From: Loripinus fragilis
Taxonomy: Eukaryota > Mollusca > Bivalvia > Lucinida > Lucinidae
DNA length: 64,000 bases
Direction of reading: 5' to 3'
NCBI GenBank assembly: GCA_964019695.1
Contig: OZ026518.1
Coordinates: 82,827,950-82,891,949, forward strand
This document shows positions 13,501-28,500 of the stretch, in pieces. The notes below the pieces were generated by a model, which saw only the letters and a program-made list of their open reading frames with translations, did no database searches and was not told where the DNA came from. A program made the position numbers and the translations under genes. How positions within the stretch are numbered: the first letter of the stretch is position 1; the number at the start of each line of letters is the position of its first letter.

Positions 13501-16500
13501 GAAAAAAGTAGGAAAAATGTAACTTTTAGCAGAAAAATATTTGCTCTATTGCCAGATAAGTTAAAATTGGATTTAACTTTATGTGAACTGTCAACCAGTT
13601 AATTTCATCGTACTCCTAAAAATATATTTTTGATATTATGAAATTAAAATCCTATTTCTTCTAAACTGTGAATCCCCAAAGTATATTGCTTATCTTTTTC
13701 CCTTTGTATAAATTTGATCATAAATAGATTTTTATCAATTTTAAGTTGTATTTGGGTTGTTTATTAAAACAAACATGCACAGCTATCTAGTGGGTCAGAC
13801 ACCTAAATTTTGGCCGGTGTCTTTATCTATGTTCCCACTTTGTGCATGCGAGCAGGGAAGGCTCTGGCAAGACTGCAGGGTTACGCAGGTTCATCTGGGC
13901 CTTCTCTGTTTGACGATAGTATAAGTACCTAAATCTCATTAACTGGCTCATACAGTAAAACCTGTGTAAAACAGCCACTAAAAATTAGACATAGCAAAGA
14001 TATAAATGACAAATGGTAGCTTAATGAAGGTCGAAAGTATTGCAGAATGCTCCAAGGGAGCATGCTGCAATACTTTTGACCTGCATTTAGCAATAATTGG
14101 TCTTGAAAACCAATTTTCAGTCTATTTGATTTTGTTTGATTTGATACTTTACGTCCCATCAACAATCTTTCAGTTATAAAGGGATGGGTCTTCCTGGGTT
14201 GAACCAGTACTAAGCTAGGATTAATGTTCTTGCTCAAGGACACAATGCAGTGACGCCGGTGAGGCTGGAACCCGCGGCCCCTCGGTCTTGAGTCAAGCAC
14301 TCTACTACTGAGCCACTGCGCTCCCACCAGTCTATTTGAGAGTGGCCCTTTTACACAGGTTTTACTGTATTTATTTATAGTCCAACTAGTAATAACACCA
14401 ACTACTGATAATTCAAACAAGAAAACTCTGGTCTCATAAGCTAAAGTCAATGTGAGTTGCCAGTACAATGCATTTCTTTTATAACTCCATATTTCGGTTC
14501 CATAGGAATGGACTGTGTTTTAAGCGAATCATGCTATAAAGGAAAAAAATTACAAAGGAATTATAAGAAATGACCATTTTATGGTCATCTTCAAATGGTC
14601 ATTTTCCTAAATTCCATGATAAACAAGTAGCCCAATGGGCAACGATCGCTCACCTGAGAGCAAGCATAATGTTTGGAGATACCATACTTGATGATGCTCA
14701 AAGGCAGGTAACTCAGGAACTAATTAAAAACACAAATAGCCCAATGGGCAACAATCGCTCACCATGGAGCCAGCATAATGTTTGGAGACACCATAATTTA
14801 CAATGCTCAAAAGCAGATAACTCTGAACTTGAAACAGTGATCAGGAATTAATTCAAAAACATAAGATATTATGCTGGTTCTAGTTATCTGAAAGTATTAA
14901 AAAGATCTGAATAAAAATTGCATTGGAAACCTGGTGAAAGTGTAGTTTTCAGATACTCAAGGGCAGCTAACTCCATAGTCAGTTATGGGATCTGACCAAA
15001 ATTCAAACTCATCCATACTTTTATGTATGTCCTGGTAACCTACAGGGATGGAGAAAATCAAATGAAAAATTAAGGTGCTAGAGTGGTCACAACATTATAT
15101 AGTTATATTTAAGATGCTCAAGGGCAGCTAACTCTGTAGCTGGTGGATGGGTGCGGCAGAAAATCAAACTCATTCAAACTTTTATAGAAGTCCTTGTTAC
15201 CTACAAATGAGGAAGATCCATTAAAAAATGAAGGTGCTCGAGTGGTCACAACAGATCTCCCATTGTGAGTCTATGCAGATTTTTTATGATGCTCAAGGGA
15301 AGTTAACTCCACAGTTGGTTCTACTTTAAATTAAACTCATCAAGCTTTTATGGTTGTCCTTGCTACCTGCAAGAATGGGGAAGATCCAATCAAAAATGAA
15401 GGCGCTAGAGTGGTCACAACATTATCAATCAATTTTTAAGATGCTCAAGGGCAGCTAACTCCATAATAGGTGATGGGATCTTGACAGAATTCAAACTCAT
15501 CCAAGTTTTTATCTTATCTGCAAGAATGAACATGATCTATTAAAAATGAAAGCACTAGAGTGGTCACAACAATTCTCCCATTATAAGTCTATGGGGATTT
15601 TTTAAGACGCTCAAAGGCAGCTAACTCCACAGTCACATTGCAGGTCTGATCTGGCCAAATTTTGAACCCATCTAAGCTTTTATAGTTGACCTTGTTACCT
15701 GCAAGAATGAAAAAGGATCCAATTAAAAATGAAGGCGCTAGAGTGGTCACAACATTATCCATCAATTTTTAAGATGATCAAGGAGAGCTTACTCCATAAT
15801 AGGTGATGGGATCTTGACGAAATTCAAACTCATCTAAGCTTTAATAGTTGTCCTTATTGTATGCAAGAATGAAGATCCATTCAAAATTGAAAGCACTAGA
15901 GTGGTCACAACATTTCTCCTATTATAAGACTATAGGGATTTTTCCAAACACTCAAGGGCAGGTAATTCATAAGTCCCAGGTCAGATCCTGCTGAATTTCA
16001 AACCCATCAAAGATATTATGGGTTAACTTGTTCCTGGCAAGACTGAAGAAGATCCAATCAAAAATGAAGGGGTTAGAGTGGTCACAACATTATTCATTAA
16101 TTTTTAAGATGCTCAAGGGGAGCTAACTCCAAAATAAAAATATGTGATGGGATCTTGACGAAATTCAAACTCATCCAAGCTTTAATAGTTGTCCTTATTG
16201 TATGCAAGAATGAAGAAGATCCATTCAAAATTGAAAGCACTAGAGTGGTCACAACATTTCTCCCATTATAAGTCTATGGGGATTTTTCCAAACGCTCAAG
16301 GGCAGGTAACTCATAAGTCCCTGGTCGGATCCTGCTGAATTTCAATCCCATCCCAGATATTATGTGATTACTTGTTGCCTGCAAGAATGAAGAAGATTCA
16401 ATCAAAAATGAAGGAGCTAGAGTGGTCACAACATTCTTCATTAATTATTCTGATGCTCAAGGGCAGCTAACTCTGACGCAAGTAATGGAATCATGCCGAT

Positions 16501-19500
16501 ATTCAAACTCATCCAAGCTTTAATAGTTGTCCTTATTGTATGCAAGAATGAGGAAGATCCATTCAAAATTGAAAGCACTAGAGTGGTCACAACATTTCTC
16601 CCATTATAAGTCTATGGGGATTTTTCCAAACGCTCAAGGGCTGGTAACTCATAAGTCCCTGGTCGGAGCTAGAGTGGTCAAAACATTATTCATTAATTTT
16701 TCTGACGCTCAAGGGCAGCTAACTCCCAAGTCAGTGATAGAATCTTGCCGAAATTCAAACTCATCCGCGCTTTTATGGTTGGTCTTGTTATCTGCAAGAA
16801 TGAAGAAGATCCATCCAAAATTGAAGGTACTAGAGTGGTCACAACATTTCTCCCATTATAAGTCTATGGGGATTTTTCCAGGCGCTCAAGGGCAGCTAAC
16901 TCATAAGTCCCTGGTCTGATCCTGCCGAATTTCGAACCCATTCGAGATTTTATGGTTGTCCTTGTTACCTGCAAGAATAAAGAAGAACAAATCAAAAATG
17001 AAGGAGCTAGAGTGGTCACAAGATTTTCCCCCATTATAACCCTATGGGAGCTATCTGTTGCCATGGAAACCAGAGTTCTGATCCGATCTTACCCAAAACC
17101 TAATGCAGTCAATCCCCCACCCCAATGATGCTTCTGATGAAATTTGATTATGATTGGCCAGCTGGTTTCAGAGATATTCATGTTTGAAAGTGTGGACGCA
17201 CGGAAGGACGGACGCACGGAGGCACGCACGGATGGATGCTGGCTCGAGTCCCATACTATAAGCTCACCCTGAGCCTTCGGCTCTGATGAGCTTAAAATAT
17301 ATGGTAGCCACATCATGATTGCGTTAGATCCAATTCTAATGCACTTGCTTTTGTAACGCGACTTCCGATTGGATAACGTCAAAAATTTGCGTCACAGTAT
17401 ATCCTGCGATATACTGTAGAAAACACTTTGACATCATCAATTACGTCACATTTTGTTGGATGAGGTGCGGCTTTATGCAGCTTGCAACACTCCAATTTGA
17501 GCCAAAACTACAGACGTGCATTAAAATGGGGATAACCGTATACAAAATTTTCATTTGGGGAGGTTTATCGTTGGATAGATGTTCAGAAATAACGTTTTAC
17601 GGCTCGGCTCATGTGTCGCCCTAAAACTAATTTTCGACGATATACCTCCCCAAATGAAAATTTTGGATACAGCATTCTCTCAATTACCTTGGGTGCTGAC
17701 TACATGGGTTAAAGTTCAAAATTTCTAAAATCCTGAACTTTTGAAACTCCTATCTTAAAACTTGCAGTATACCAACTAAATATTCACAATTTCAAGTTTA
17801 AACAATCAGTTGCTTTAGACAGACTGTATATAAACAGGAAAACATATTATTATCTCCCTAATTCAGCATTTTGAGGCTGATTTTCTATGGAAAGTCAGCC
17901 TCAAAATCCTGAATTCAGGAATAATCCTGAAAACTTTCACCCATGTGACTATGGCTTAGGTCTGTGGGACCACCTTGCAGAATCATTTCAACTGAACAAA
18001 CAACAAGTATCAATTACCTGCAATGTACCAGCATTGGACCCATGGGTACATCCCCTACATCGTTGACCTTGTCTCGAAAGTGTAACATACTCCCAGCATT
18101 CTCTGGTACACCTCTATCTGGCCATGCCGTGAAGTGAAAATGCTTAAAGTCTTTTGTTTCTTGGGTTCTTCTCTAAAAACATAAATGTAAGTCTTTTAAA
18201 GCATCATACTTTGAATATATGAATTTAGTCATTACCTACGATAAGTGTTCTAACATTTGGAACACTAGTTGCTTGCCAAAAAGGTCTAGACATGTGTCCA
18301 CCCAGATCAGACTGCTTTTTCAGAAGCAGTCTGATCAGGGTCTTCCCTGTTTGTTATTCTGATAAGCATTTTGTGAGTTCCAGACCTAAAACCTACAAAG
18401 AAAAGTGTTCTGAAATTTAAGAACATTTACCGTACTAAAATAACCATATTAACCTAATAAGCTGATGGCAGCTAAATAATTGTTACAAGGACAACCTTTT
18501 AAAAAAATCAACACATCAAGGGCCGCTACTCTACTAAAAATCATCTAAGCTTAACCATAGGTTTAGATAAACAAAATTTTTGAGCGTAAAATTGTAAATA
18601 TTTTTTTCACCCATCAGTTTTAACATATGTTTTGTGTTTTCAAAAGAACCGTCTCATTGAGATTGTTTTTTGAGTACCCACGACATATGTTTTGGTTGAG
18701 GAATAAGAAAATTATTTTTCTGTTACTCATTCTAAATTAAAGTCCTCCTAACACACTGATAACGTGCACAAGCTGACCTGGTACACTTCTATCTGGCCCT
18801 GCTGTAAAGTGAAAATGCTTAAAGTCTCCTGTCAAGTTTGGTGGGCGTGAATGAGTTTGTATTTAACATCCCACCAACAGCTAAGGTCATATGGAGACGG
18901 GACCATGTCTTAGAGTCTCATCCGATAGACAGGAGGAGCCAGGATTGAACTAGGTACCCCTGGGTACAAGGCCAGTGGTTTATCCACTACACCATAGTTG
19001 CTCCTCAAATTTGGTGGATTTAAGACGACTAGTATCAGTGGAGTTGCACTGACAAAGTTAAATACGGAAAAAAAAAATTCAACTCATCAAGGGCCATAAC
19101 TTGGCCAAAATCAGTAACATGAAAAATCCTGATTTGAAAAACTAGACCCTACACTGAGCACTTCTGAAAAAGCAATCTGGCCCTGAGGTTATAACTTTTT
19201 TCATGCAACTTGTTGCACCCTTACTTACTTTCAATACCATGCTCATAAATGTTAAAATGCCAACAATTGTTGGCATTTTACCATTAATTAGCATGATAAA
19301 TACAACATCTCAGAGTTTGAAAGAAGTTGAGTTAAGCATGAAAAGAAGTTTTATTTCTTTTGCTTCTGTATTCAGTTTTATTTACTGTTGAGTCCTTAAC
19401 TTGGCTTTATCTCCTTTTAATATCTTTATTTATATGTTCTAGGAGATTATGCATTGATAAGTTAGGGGTCTTTCATGCAAACCAAACATCTATGTGTCTT

Positions 19501-22500
19501 GATCCACATCTGAACTAAGGGTGAGGTTGGCCCACTGTGAAACCGGTTGAAGCCCTCCAGTAAAATATTTTTACTGTCCGTTCCAAGGTGGTGCTGCTTT
19601 TGCGGATCATTTATGTTATTTCTGTCTTGTTTTTGTTATGCCTTTGCGCGTGCCTGTTTATTGATGCCTTGTGGTCACTGGCTGGGAAAGGGCTGACCTC
19701 TTGGCTCTCGTTTGTGATGTGTATTTGTGAAGTTGTCACTTTCCCATTGGTATCCTTGGTCAGGTGTGGTGCTTGATTGTATCAATTCCTGATCTTTGCC
19801 CTTTTTCTTACTTTTATAACCTCGGGACCTGGCCAGTGGCACAAAATCAGTATTTCTCCCTACTGCCTGGTGGGAGACATAATGAGCATAGGTTTAGATA
19901 AACCAAAATTTTCAGCCTAAAATTGTAAATATTTTCTTACCCATCAGATTTAACATATATTTTGGGTGCTCAAAAGAAGTCTCATTGAGACGGTTCTTTT
20001 GAGTACTCACAACATATGTTTTGGTTGAGAAATAAGAAAATTAAATTTTCGTTACACACTCTTACCGTAAGTCCTGGATGAGGCTCAAGTGACTTACATA
20101 GGCATAGGATAAGGACAGGATACAGTCTGAATTCCTTTATTGAAGCCTTAGTGGGTGCAGAAAACTGAGCGCTTTGTGCGTGCTCCATATCCATTTGTGA
20201 GGGACCACATTGCGCCTACGTCATAACCGAAGTAGTAGCAAGTGACTTACGTGTGTGACTTTTAGATGACGAAGAACATAATCTGAGAATATTTCCTCCT
20301 CTGCAATTGCAACATCTAGGTTCCCATACTGTTCTGTCTCTTTTTCATCTGGCCAGTATTTTACACATTTTATCTGTAATTATAATATCATTTTGGATGT
20401 TTGAATGATTCTTTACATCCAAGTCAACACTTTTTCCGTTACGTTGGGACAGGTTCTCTTGGGTCGAACCAGTACTAAGCAAGGATTAATGAGTCTTGCT
20501 CAATGACACAATGCAGTGACGCCGGTGAGGCTCGAACCCACAACCCCTCGGTCTCGAGTCAAGCCCTCTTCCACTGAGCCAGTGCGCTCCCAATTATAAT
20601 ATCATAGGCCTGGGTTAGATTGAACAGGTAATTTTATCTACATTTGTCTCTCAAAATAAACTTGTGCCTCGATGTGAGAAAACACGTCTTTGGGGTTTGT
20701 GATTGGATAACATGAAAAACCAGTCAAATTCAGGAATAATCCTGAAAACTTTCACCCATGTTATTAATATTGATTCATCATATGGATGAAAAACAGTGAA
20801 AATCCAGATCAGCTGGCTTCATCAGAAGCCAGTTGATCTGGATCTACAGTGAAGCCCGTCTTAAGCAGCCACTCAAAAATAGACAAAACAAAGGTCTTTA
20901 AGTCATGTGGTAGTGCAATGCAAGTCAAAAGTACTGCAGAATGCAGCTAAGGTTTATTCTGCAATACTTTTGGCCTCCATTAAGCGATAATCTGTCTTGA
21001 AAACTCTATTTTCTGTCTCCTTTTGAGTGGCTGCTTATAACAGACTTTACTGTACACTGTTTTATATAAGAAAATATAGAATTTTGAAAAAGGTATGGGC
21101 ACAGTGCACTTATCAGGTCTTATATGGTAGTACATGTAGCTTACCTTACAATCTTAATAGAGGTTAGTTAACATAACAATCTTCCCACAATCCCTCTGCC
21201 TGATCATCCTCCAGAAGTCATTGACACAGTGCACTTATCAGGCCTTATATGGTAGTACATGTAGCTTACCTTACAATCTTCATAGAGGTTCGTTAACATA
21301 ACAATCTTCCCACAATCCTTCTGCCAGATCATCCTCCAGAAGTCATTGACACAGTGCACTTATCAGGTCTTATATGGTAGTACATGTAGCTTACCTTACA
21401 ATCTTCATAGAGGTTCGTTAACATAAGAATCTTCCCACAATCCTTCTGCCAGATCATCCTCCAGAAGTCATTGACACAGTGCACTTATCAGGCCTTATAT
21501 GGTAGTACATGTAGCTTACCTTACAATCTTCATACAGGTTCGTTAACATAACAATCTTCCCACAATCCTTCTGCAAGATCATCCTCCAGAAGTCATTGAC
21601 ACAGTGCACTTATCAGGTCTTATATGGTAGTACATGAAGCTTACTAGAGGTTTGTTAACATAACAATCTTCCCACAATCCTTCTGCCAGATCATCCTCCA
21701 GAAGTCACTGACACAGTGCACTTATCAGGTCTTATATGGTAGTACATGTAGCTTACCTTACAATCTTCATAGAGGTTTGTTAACATAACAATCTTCCCAC
21801 AATCCTTTTGCCAGATCATCCTCCAGAAGTCATTGACATTCTGCTCCGTAGGACCTACAATACACGAAGAACATTGACTGTAAAACACCAGGCCTTTAGT
21901 TAAGTGTGCGTAACAGCAAAATAATTTTCTTATTTCTCAACATAAACATATGTTGTGGGTACTCAAAAGAACTGTCTCAATGAGACGGTTCTTTTGAGCA
22001 CCCAAAACATATGCTTAAAATTATGGGTAAGAAAATATTTAACAATTTTCCGCTGAAAAAAATGTTTATCTAAACCTATGATTTAACACTACCACTATTT
22101 TTATGTGCTGAAAATGGTGTCTGCTTTTATGACTGCTGCATATATAAGTGCACTTCAGACTAGAATTTTTTAATGGAAGCAAACAATATAAACCCTCTCC
22201 AGATTACTCCTAAGGGTGCAGTCTGATCTGGATCCATACTGCTTGCAAAATAGGCTACATAAGCTGATGAGAGGAGCAGAAAACAAAAGTCATGATTGCC
22301 TGTCTAAGTTGAATACATGTACTAGCTTTTCAAAATAAGAAGCCAACTTTACACAAAAATATGTGAACAGAATACCAGGGCTATAATACAGTTCTAAGTA
22401 TTCACATATTTGACCTAATAAAAGCACTTCACAAGGGCTTGAAAAATCAACTTGTCCACTCATATTTATGAGTGCCTCAGGCTGCAGGACAAGTGAAAAA

Positions 22501-25500
22501 AGGATCTTTGACCCCTGCCGTAGGTAAATGCCCATGATTTTCAGTAAAAATGAAAGCTTGTCAACAGTCTCTTTCTTCAAAGTTAAGCTGCCTTGACTTT
22601 AGTACTTTAAGATAGCGGAATCAGTTTTCCATATATTTAATGCTTTAAGAATGTAAAATTTCAGGTTGAACCATCAGTTTTACATTAAAATGTATAGAAA
22701 TTTGAAAACATTTTATTCAGTATCGATTCCCCCAACCCTTACTGTTCAATGCATTATGTCATATCGACCATATTATACCTTTTTATTACAACCAATCAAA
22801 TTCATTTAACTTTTCTATAATCTGCCTTGCCCAAATCCAGCGTAAAATACATAGGAAAACCGGGTCTCATAACAATTCTTAAATCTACTCAGCCATGTTG
22901 AAATGAGTAGAATCGAAAAAGTGCACGATTCCTATATGTCATCACATTGAGGCAGTGCCAAAAATCCATATTGATGCCCCAAAATGGATTTTTGGCATCG
23001 TCATGTGACTGTGCCAATATGGATTCAGTCCAATGGAAAATATTACTAAGTGTTAACGGCAATTTTACTATGTAAAATGTAGAAGGCATGTAATAAATAC
23101 CAATAATAATCAGCTATTACAAATGCATTTTGACATGTTATATGTTCAAACAAGTAAAATAATATTTAAAGGATCTAGTTAAACAAGTTCTATTTTCTGC
23201 TAATAACTTTTAAGATGCAGGGTATTTTAAGATATTTTATAGAAGCCAGCTGATCAGGACCCATACCATTGGCGTAGCACCCATTATGCAGGTTACGCAT
23301 GTGCGTGATAAAATTAGTAACATTCAAGGGAGGTCGCTTAATGTGATAAAAGTGATTTTCCATACTATAAGGAACTGCTCATAAAGGAAAGAATTCACTC
23401 CCTCTGGTAGCAAATTCTTTCCTTTAAGAGAAGTTCCCATTTGAAAAGGGACACAATTGAAGAGAATCATTGCTTGATCCAGTAGTCTCCCTTTGATGTG
23501 GGTAACTTTTTCTGCGTTCTGGCTATGCCACTGCATACCACTGGACTGACTGGAAATCAGAATTTCATACAACTTCAGACCCCAAGATAAGGGTGCGTAA
23601 CGAAAAATAATTTTTCTTATTTCTCAACCAAAACATATGTTGTGGGTACTCAAAAGAACCGTCTCACTAAGACAATTCTTTTGAGCATCCAAAACACATG
23701 TTTAAACTGATAGCTAAGAAAATAATTACAATTTTACGCTGAAAATATTTGCTTAACTCGCCCTATGCAACTTGTAAGAAACCCAAAAAGTACTTGGTGT
23801 GTGCTAATGGGAGCATGTGCTTTTATTATGTGCAATATGGTATATAGAAATAGTTTGCTCACCTTGAGCTGCAATAAAAGCTTCTTTTTTCTGGAATCCC
23901 TGGAATACAAGACATTTCTGTGTCACATAAGGCCAACCTTAAAGAGATTATTGTTTCCCCTTACCCCACCCTATTTTACCTGTATGGATTGGTCGGTCGA
24001 AAAATTATTTTTTTAACTCCTCAAATTGGCTACCCATTACACTCAATTGTATACATTTAGAGGCCACTCAAAAAAAGACAAAAAATTGTTTGTTTTTTCA
24101 AGACCGATTATCGCATAATGCAGGTCAAAAGTATTGCAAAATGCTCCCAGCATTCTGCAATACTCTCAACCTGCATTTAGCGCCCATTTGTCTTAATGAC
24201 GTTTGTTGTTTATATCTCTGAGTGGCCGTTTTAAGCAGTTTTTACTGTATAGTCCTACAATAGGTAATAAAATTTGCTAAGATAACAGTGTTTACATTGG
24301 ACAATTCTCTAAGTTTGCAATTAAATTTTAAAAAAAGCAATTCTTGGCTGAAATTTGAAATATTCTTTTTAGTAGTTAGTAGAGCCTTTTTTCAGGGTCG
24401 GTTGGTCAAGGGGAAACAAATAAAATTTCAATTTAGGCCAAATGTCTGAAAAACATTTGAGTCACTGCCTGTCAAAACTAACAAAATAAGTGTGTGTCCA
24501 GCAAGACTCAGATCATCCTGGTCATCCACCAAGTCTGATCAGAGTATTCACTTTGGGCTAAATGGGCAGCTAAGGACCTAAGCTTTCTTCATACTGACAG
24601 AAAAGACTTTGATCAGACTGGGCCAATGAGTAGACTGATTTGAGACTTTGTTGGACACACAGCCTCTTTATTGGTTTTGTCATGCTGTGACTCACTTTTC
24701 ATTGTCTAAAAACAATTTAGCAACATTATAAGCCATATCTCTTTGTTTATTGATTCTACCCTTTTCATTATCATGAAATAGCATAGACTGCTTAATCCTG
24801 CTACATTCAGAATGGCCAACACTCTATGGAAATACGAAGCCCTGCTGAGTCCAGAATTCAGATGGGTTAACTGCCAAACTTATACACATTATTATAGTAG
24901 TAACTTAATCTGGCATACTGTATCACGTCAAGAGGATTAGCTCCCATTATCGGATCACAACATGGAGGGTGATCAGATGATATGGGCTAATCCACGAGAC
25001 GCAATACTGTAAGCCCAGATCAAGTTACCATTATAATAACATGTTTATTATATACGAGGGTCAGTCAAAAATAACTGAGAGTTGGTTAATATCTTTTTAC
25101 TGGGTGGACAGTTTTGGCTGAAACTTAACACACATATAGAATGAACCTTCGGACTTCATTACATATAGAAGTTGACGTCTTATCATCTTCAATGTGCTGT
25201 TGCTAGGCAACCGTTGACCGTCTCTCAGCGATGTGGGTTCACGATGACGACACTTCTGACTAAGCAGTCATGAATTTAAAATGAGTTCAAATCTAAAACA
25301 GTATAATAACAGACATTTTATCTCTCCGATTGTAGCTAACGATGTGTTAGCAATGTTTTGAAGAAGTGTAATAGATAGTAAATACAATACATGCAATGTT
25401 CGTTGCCTAGCAACCAAAATCGATGGAAATTCCACTTTTAACTAAAACGCCAGATTTTGTTGCTATGGCAACCGTTTATTCCTGGGAATATTCAAGATAT

Positions 25501-28500
25501 GTATTCAGATGTCAAAAACAAATACTAAATACAATGAAATGGTTATATGACATGATACTTAGTTTACAATATTGCTCTAAAATAATCAGTAACTGGTGGG
25601 TGGGGTATATTTTGGGGTGAAATTTTCAGAAATTTAGTTAATTTTTTCCCTTATTTATGTAATAAAATTCCAACCCCTCAATCTCAGTTGTTGCATTAAG
25701 CAAAATACATTCACATACTGAATTTGCAACAAATGCACAGGTTGATGAAACTTAAATTTTGTATAGTGTTTCCATGGCAACGCTTTATTCCAGCGTGAAC
25801 GCATGACGTTATTTCACATTCTTCGGTTGCTAAGCAACAACAATCTATACATTGCATAGTCTTGTATATTGCATATTCTGACGCAGGACAGTTCATTGCT
25901 TGCATGTGCCAAATTTTACTAGTGTATGTTAGCCTACGTAAGAGATATGAATCAACTCTCAGTTATTTTTGACTGACCCTCGTACCTTTCATCTGGCATA
26001 ATTCTGATATTGTAAAGTGTTTTGGTCTTTAATCCAGAAAAATTGAGGGAACCTTTGCCATTACGTTACCTTTCATTACGTCACGTCTTCATGTTTCCCG
26101 TCTCTGGTTCCATGCTTGAAATTTACTTTACGGAATGTCGCTACAAAACCATGTAACCGACGTTAGCCTCGTTTTAAAGAATAGTGATATGGAATCAGAA
26201 AACCTCAGTTCATTGATCCGGCTTTCTGTATCAGATGGCCAGAAAACAGGCAGTTAAAAAGATGTATTATTTATAGGTATATAATAAATCCTGTTATGAA
26301 CATAATATGAACAAAAGAAAGCCCAATATAGTCAGGTTTGTGTTCGCCTACTCTTTGTTAAAGTTGGAATTTTAAAAGAAATGACCCATCTATGATAAGA
26401 ATATGATTTAGTAACACTTTAGTTAACCAGTTAAAGTATGGGACCAGGCCGCAATAGAACTCGCGACCTCTGGATTTGCTGACCTGTCATCTGCTCTGTC
26501 TTCTGCTTATATTCTTAGGCAGCCTATATTGCAAACAATATGGAACCAGATCAGACTGCTCCCTTGCTTTCATGATAAAATTAAGTCTGAAATGCACTTG
26601 AATATTGCAGTATGTCACGAAGATTTCATTTTATCATTGCAAACAGAGCAGACCCTGATGAAATACCGCTATTTGCGGCATTTCATCTGGGTCTCCACTT
26701 TTTGCCAAAGTACATGTTTCCAGATATCCCAAATGAAAAGTGTTAAGCCCTAAAGCACAAAGACAAAAGTGCATCTGAAAAATGACGTCTGCTAAATTTG
26801 TCTGCTGCAAATAATTGCCTAACATTACTGACTAATTTAAGTATTTGAAGCAAACAGGGTGGACCCAGATCAGACTGCTCCTATAGGAGCAGCCTGATCG
26901 GGGCCCACTGTTTGTCATAGAGGCTTCTTAAACATTTTAGCAGACGAGAAAAGCAGACGACTTTTGTTGCGATTGGCCCTTTAAGGGTTAAGTAGAAATA
27001 CTTACATTGACATAGGAAGCATTTATAAAATCAGTCTTTTCAGCACCATCAGGTTCTAGTATAACACGACTATCATCGTCTGAAAAAAAACATAATTTTT
27101 TTATCAGTTTTTTATAAAATTAGAATAGTCATATTTCGTTGGATCAAATCACTTGATCAAAATGGACTTGAAATTTTGAAATTTGGACTAAACTTCAGCT
27201 GTAAAAGTTTATAGAACTGATTTTTCGCAATAACTTTTTACTGCATCATATATCGAAAAATTTATCCCAATGATAATTATTCAGGAACATATCGGCCGAC
27301 CTCTCCAAACATCCAAGATGCTGCAGGGTCCTCAGTCCTCAGATGCATTCTTTGAACATTTTAAGCAAAGCGCAAATAAACCAAGTCCAAGATGTCAGTC
27401 AAAAAAGTACATTGCACCGCCCTAATTCAATTACTAAAGCGATGGATGGCTTGTTCAAATATAATGGAAATCGCGCCTGACTTGCTCATGAGTTAAGCTA
27501 GTGGGGCCATCTCAAAACCGTTCATTTCATAGCATGTGCATAAGAGAAAAGTGGCATGTCATGCGAAAACCCAACCTTTGTTCCAACAAATGAGCCTGCT
27601 TAAAGCTGATTCTGCATATGCACAGTAAATTCTGAGTATATACATGGCAGTTTTAAGATATGCATAAACTTTGAATAACTGGATATGCACCGCTTAGGAA
27701 TATTTTTTGAGACTTCCCCTTTCTTTCACGCCTATACGAATTTTACCTGTCAATAAAATACTTATACATTTAGGATGAATTCAATTTATTGCAAAATCTT
27801 CATCTATATACACAAAAATCTAATTGCACCACAAGCATCAGACCTTTTGGAGAAGTTGGCGGAATGTCTCCTCTACAACTTTCATCCCGAACACATTTTG
27901 CTAAAATTGAAGATAAGTTATTGTGAAAACTTAGATCTAAAAACTTTACAGCTGAAGTTTAGAAGGGTATACCACACTCTGTTATAAACAGTTATCTAAT
28001 TACTGTAATAAGCAGTCAGTTAGAAGATAACTGTATTCAATTATTCATTTGGGGAGATATGTCATCGGTTCATGGTCACAAATTCATTCTTACTGCGACA
28101 TGTCAGTAATGTTATATGCTATAGTAAAACCAACAATATACCAACTGAAATGAATACTTTGAAAATAATTATCCTTATTCTTATGCACTTCCTTGCTTGT
28201 TTTCCATAAAATTCTTGGTTATGTATCAAATCTGAGTGATGTAAACTGCACAAAATCACAGGCCAGCCAATGATTTTGTTTGTTTGTTTTGTTGCTTTAC
28301 CTCCCAAGTCAACAGCTATGGTCATGGCGGGACAGTCAGTTCACCTAACCACACTTTTTCCTGGGCAAGCTTGAACAAGTGGTTAACTAGTACTTCGTGC
28401 TCATACTTTTGCTTGTAACTGACAACAACCCTTCTTAAATGATTCAGCGGAAGGGAGGAGAATGACCGTAGAAATAATTTCACAATCAATCTCCACGAAA

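Noticed and set aside
16527..16919. 130-codon plus-strand frame
   Set aside because: It runs through the tandem units of the 14.6-17.3 kb element and its repeats are those units.
19588..19776. Hydrophobic plus-strand frame as a small membrane protein
   Set aside because: Overlaps a dispersed repeat shared with 62.3 kb and has no splice or domain support.
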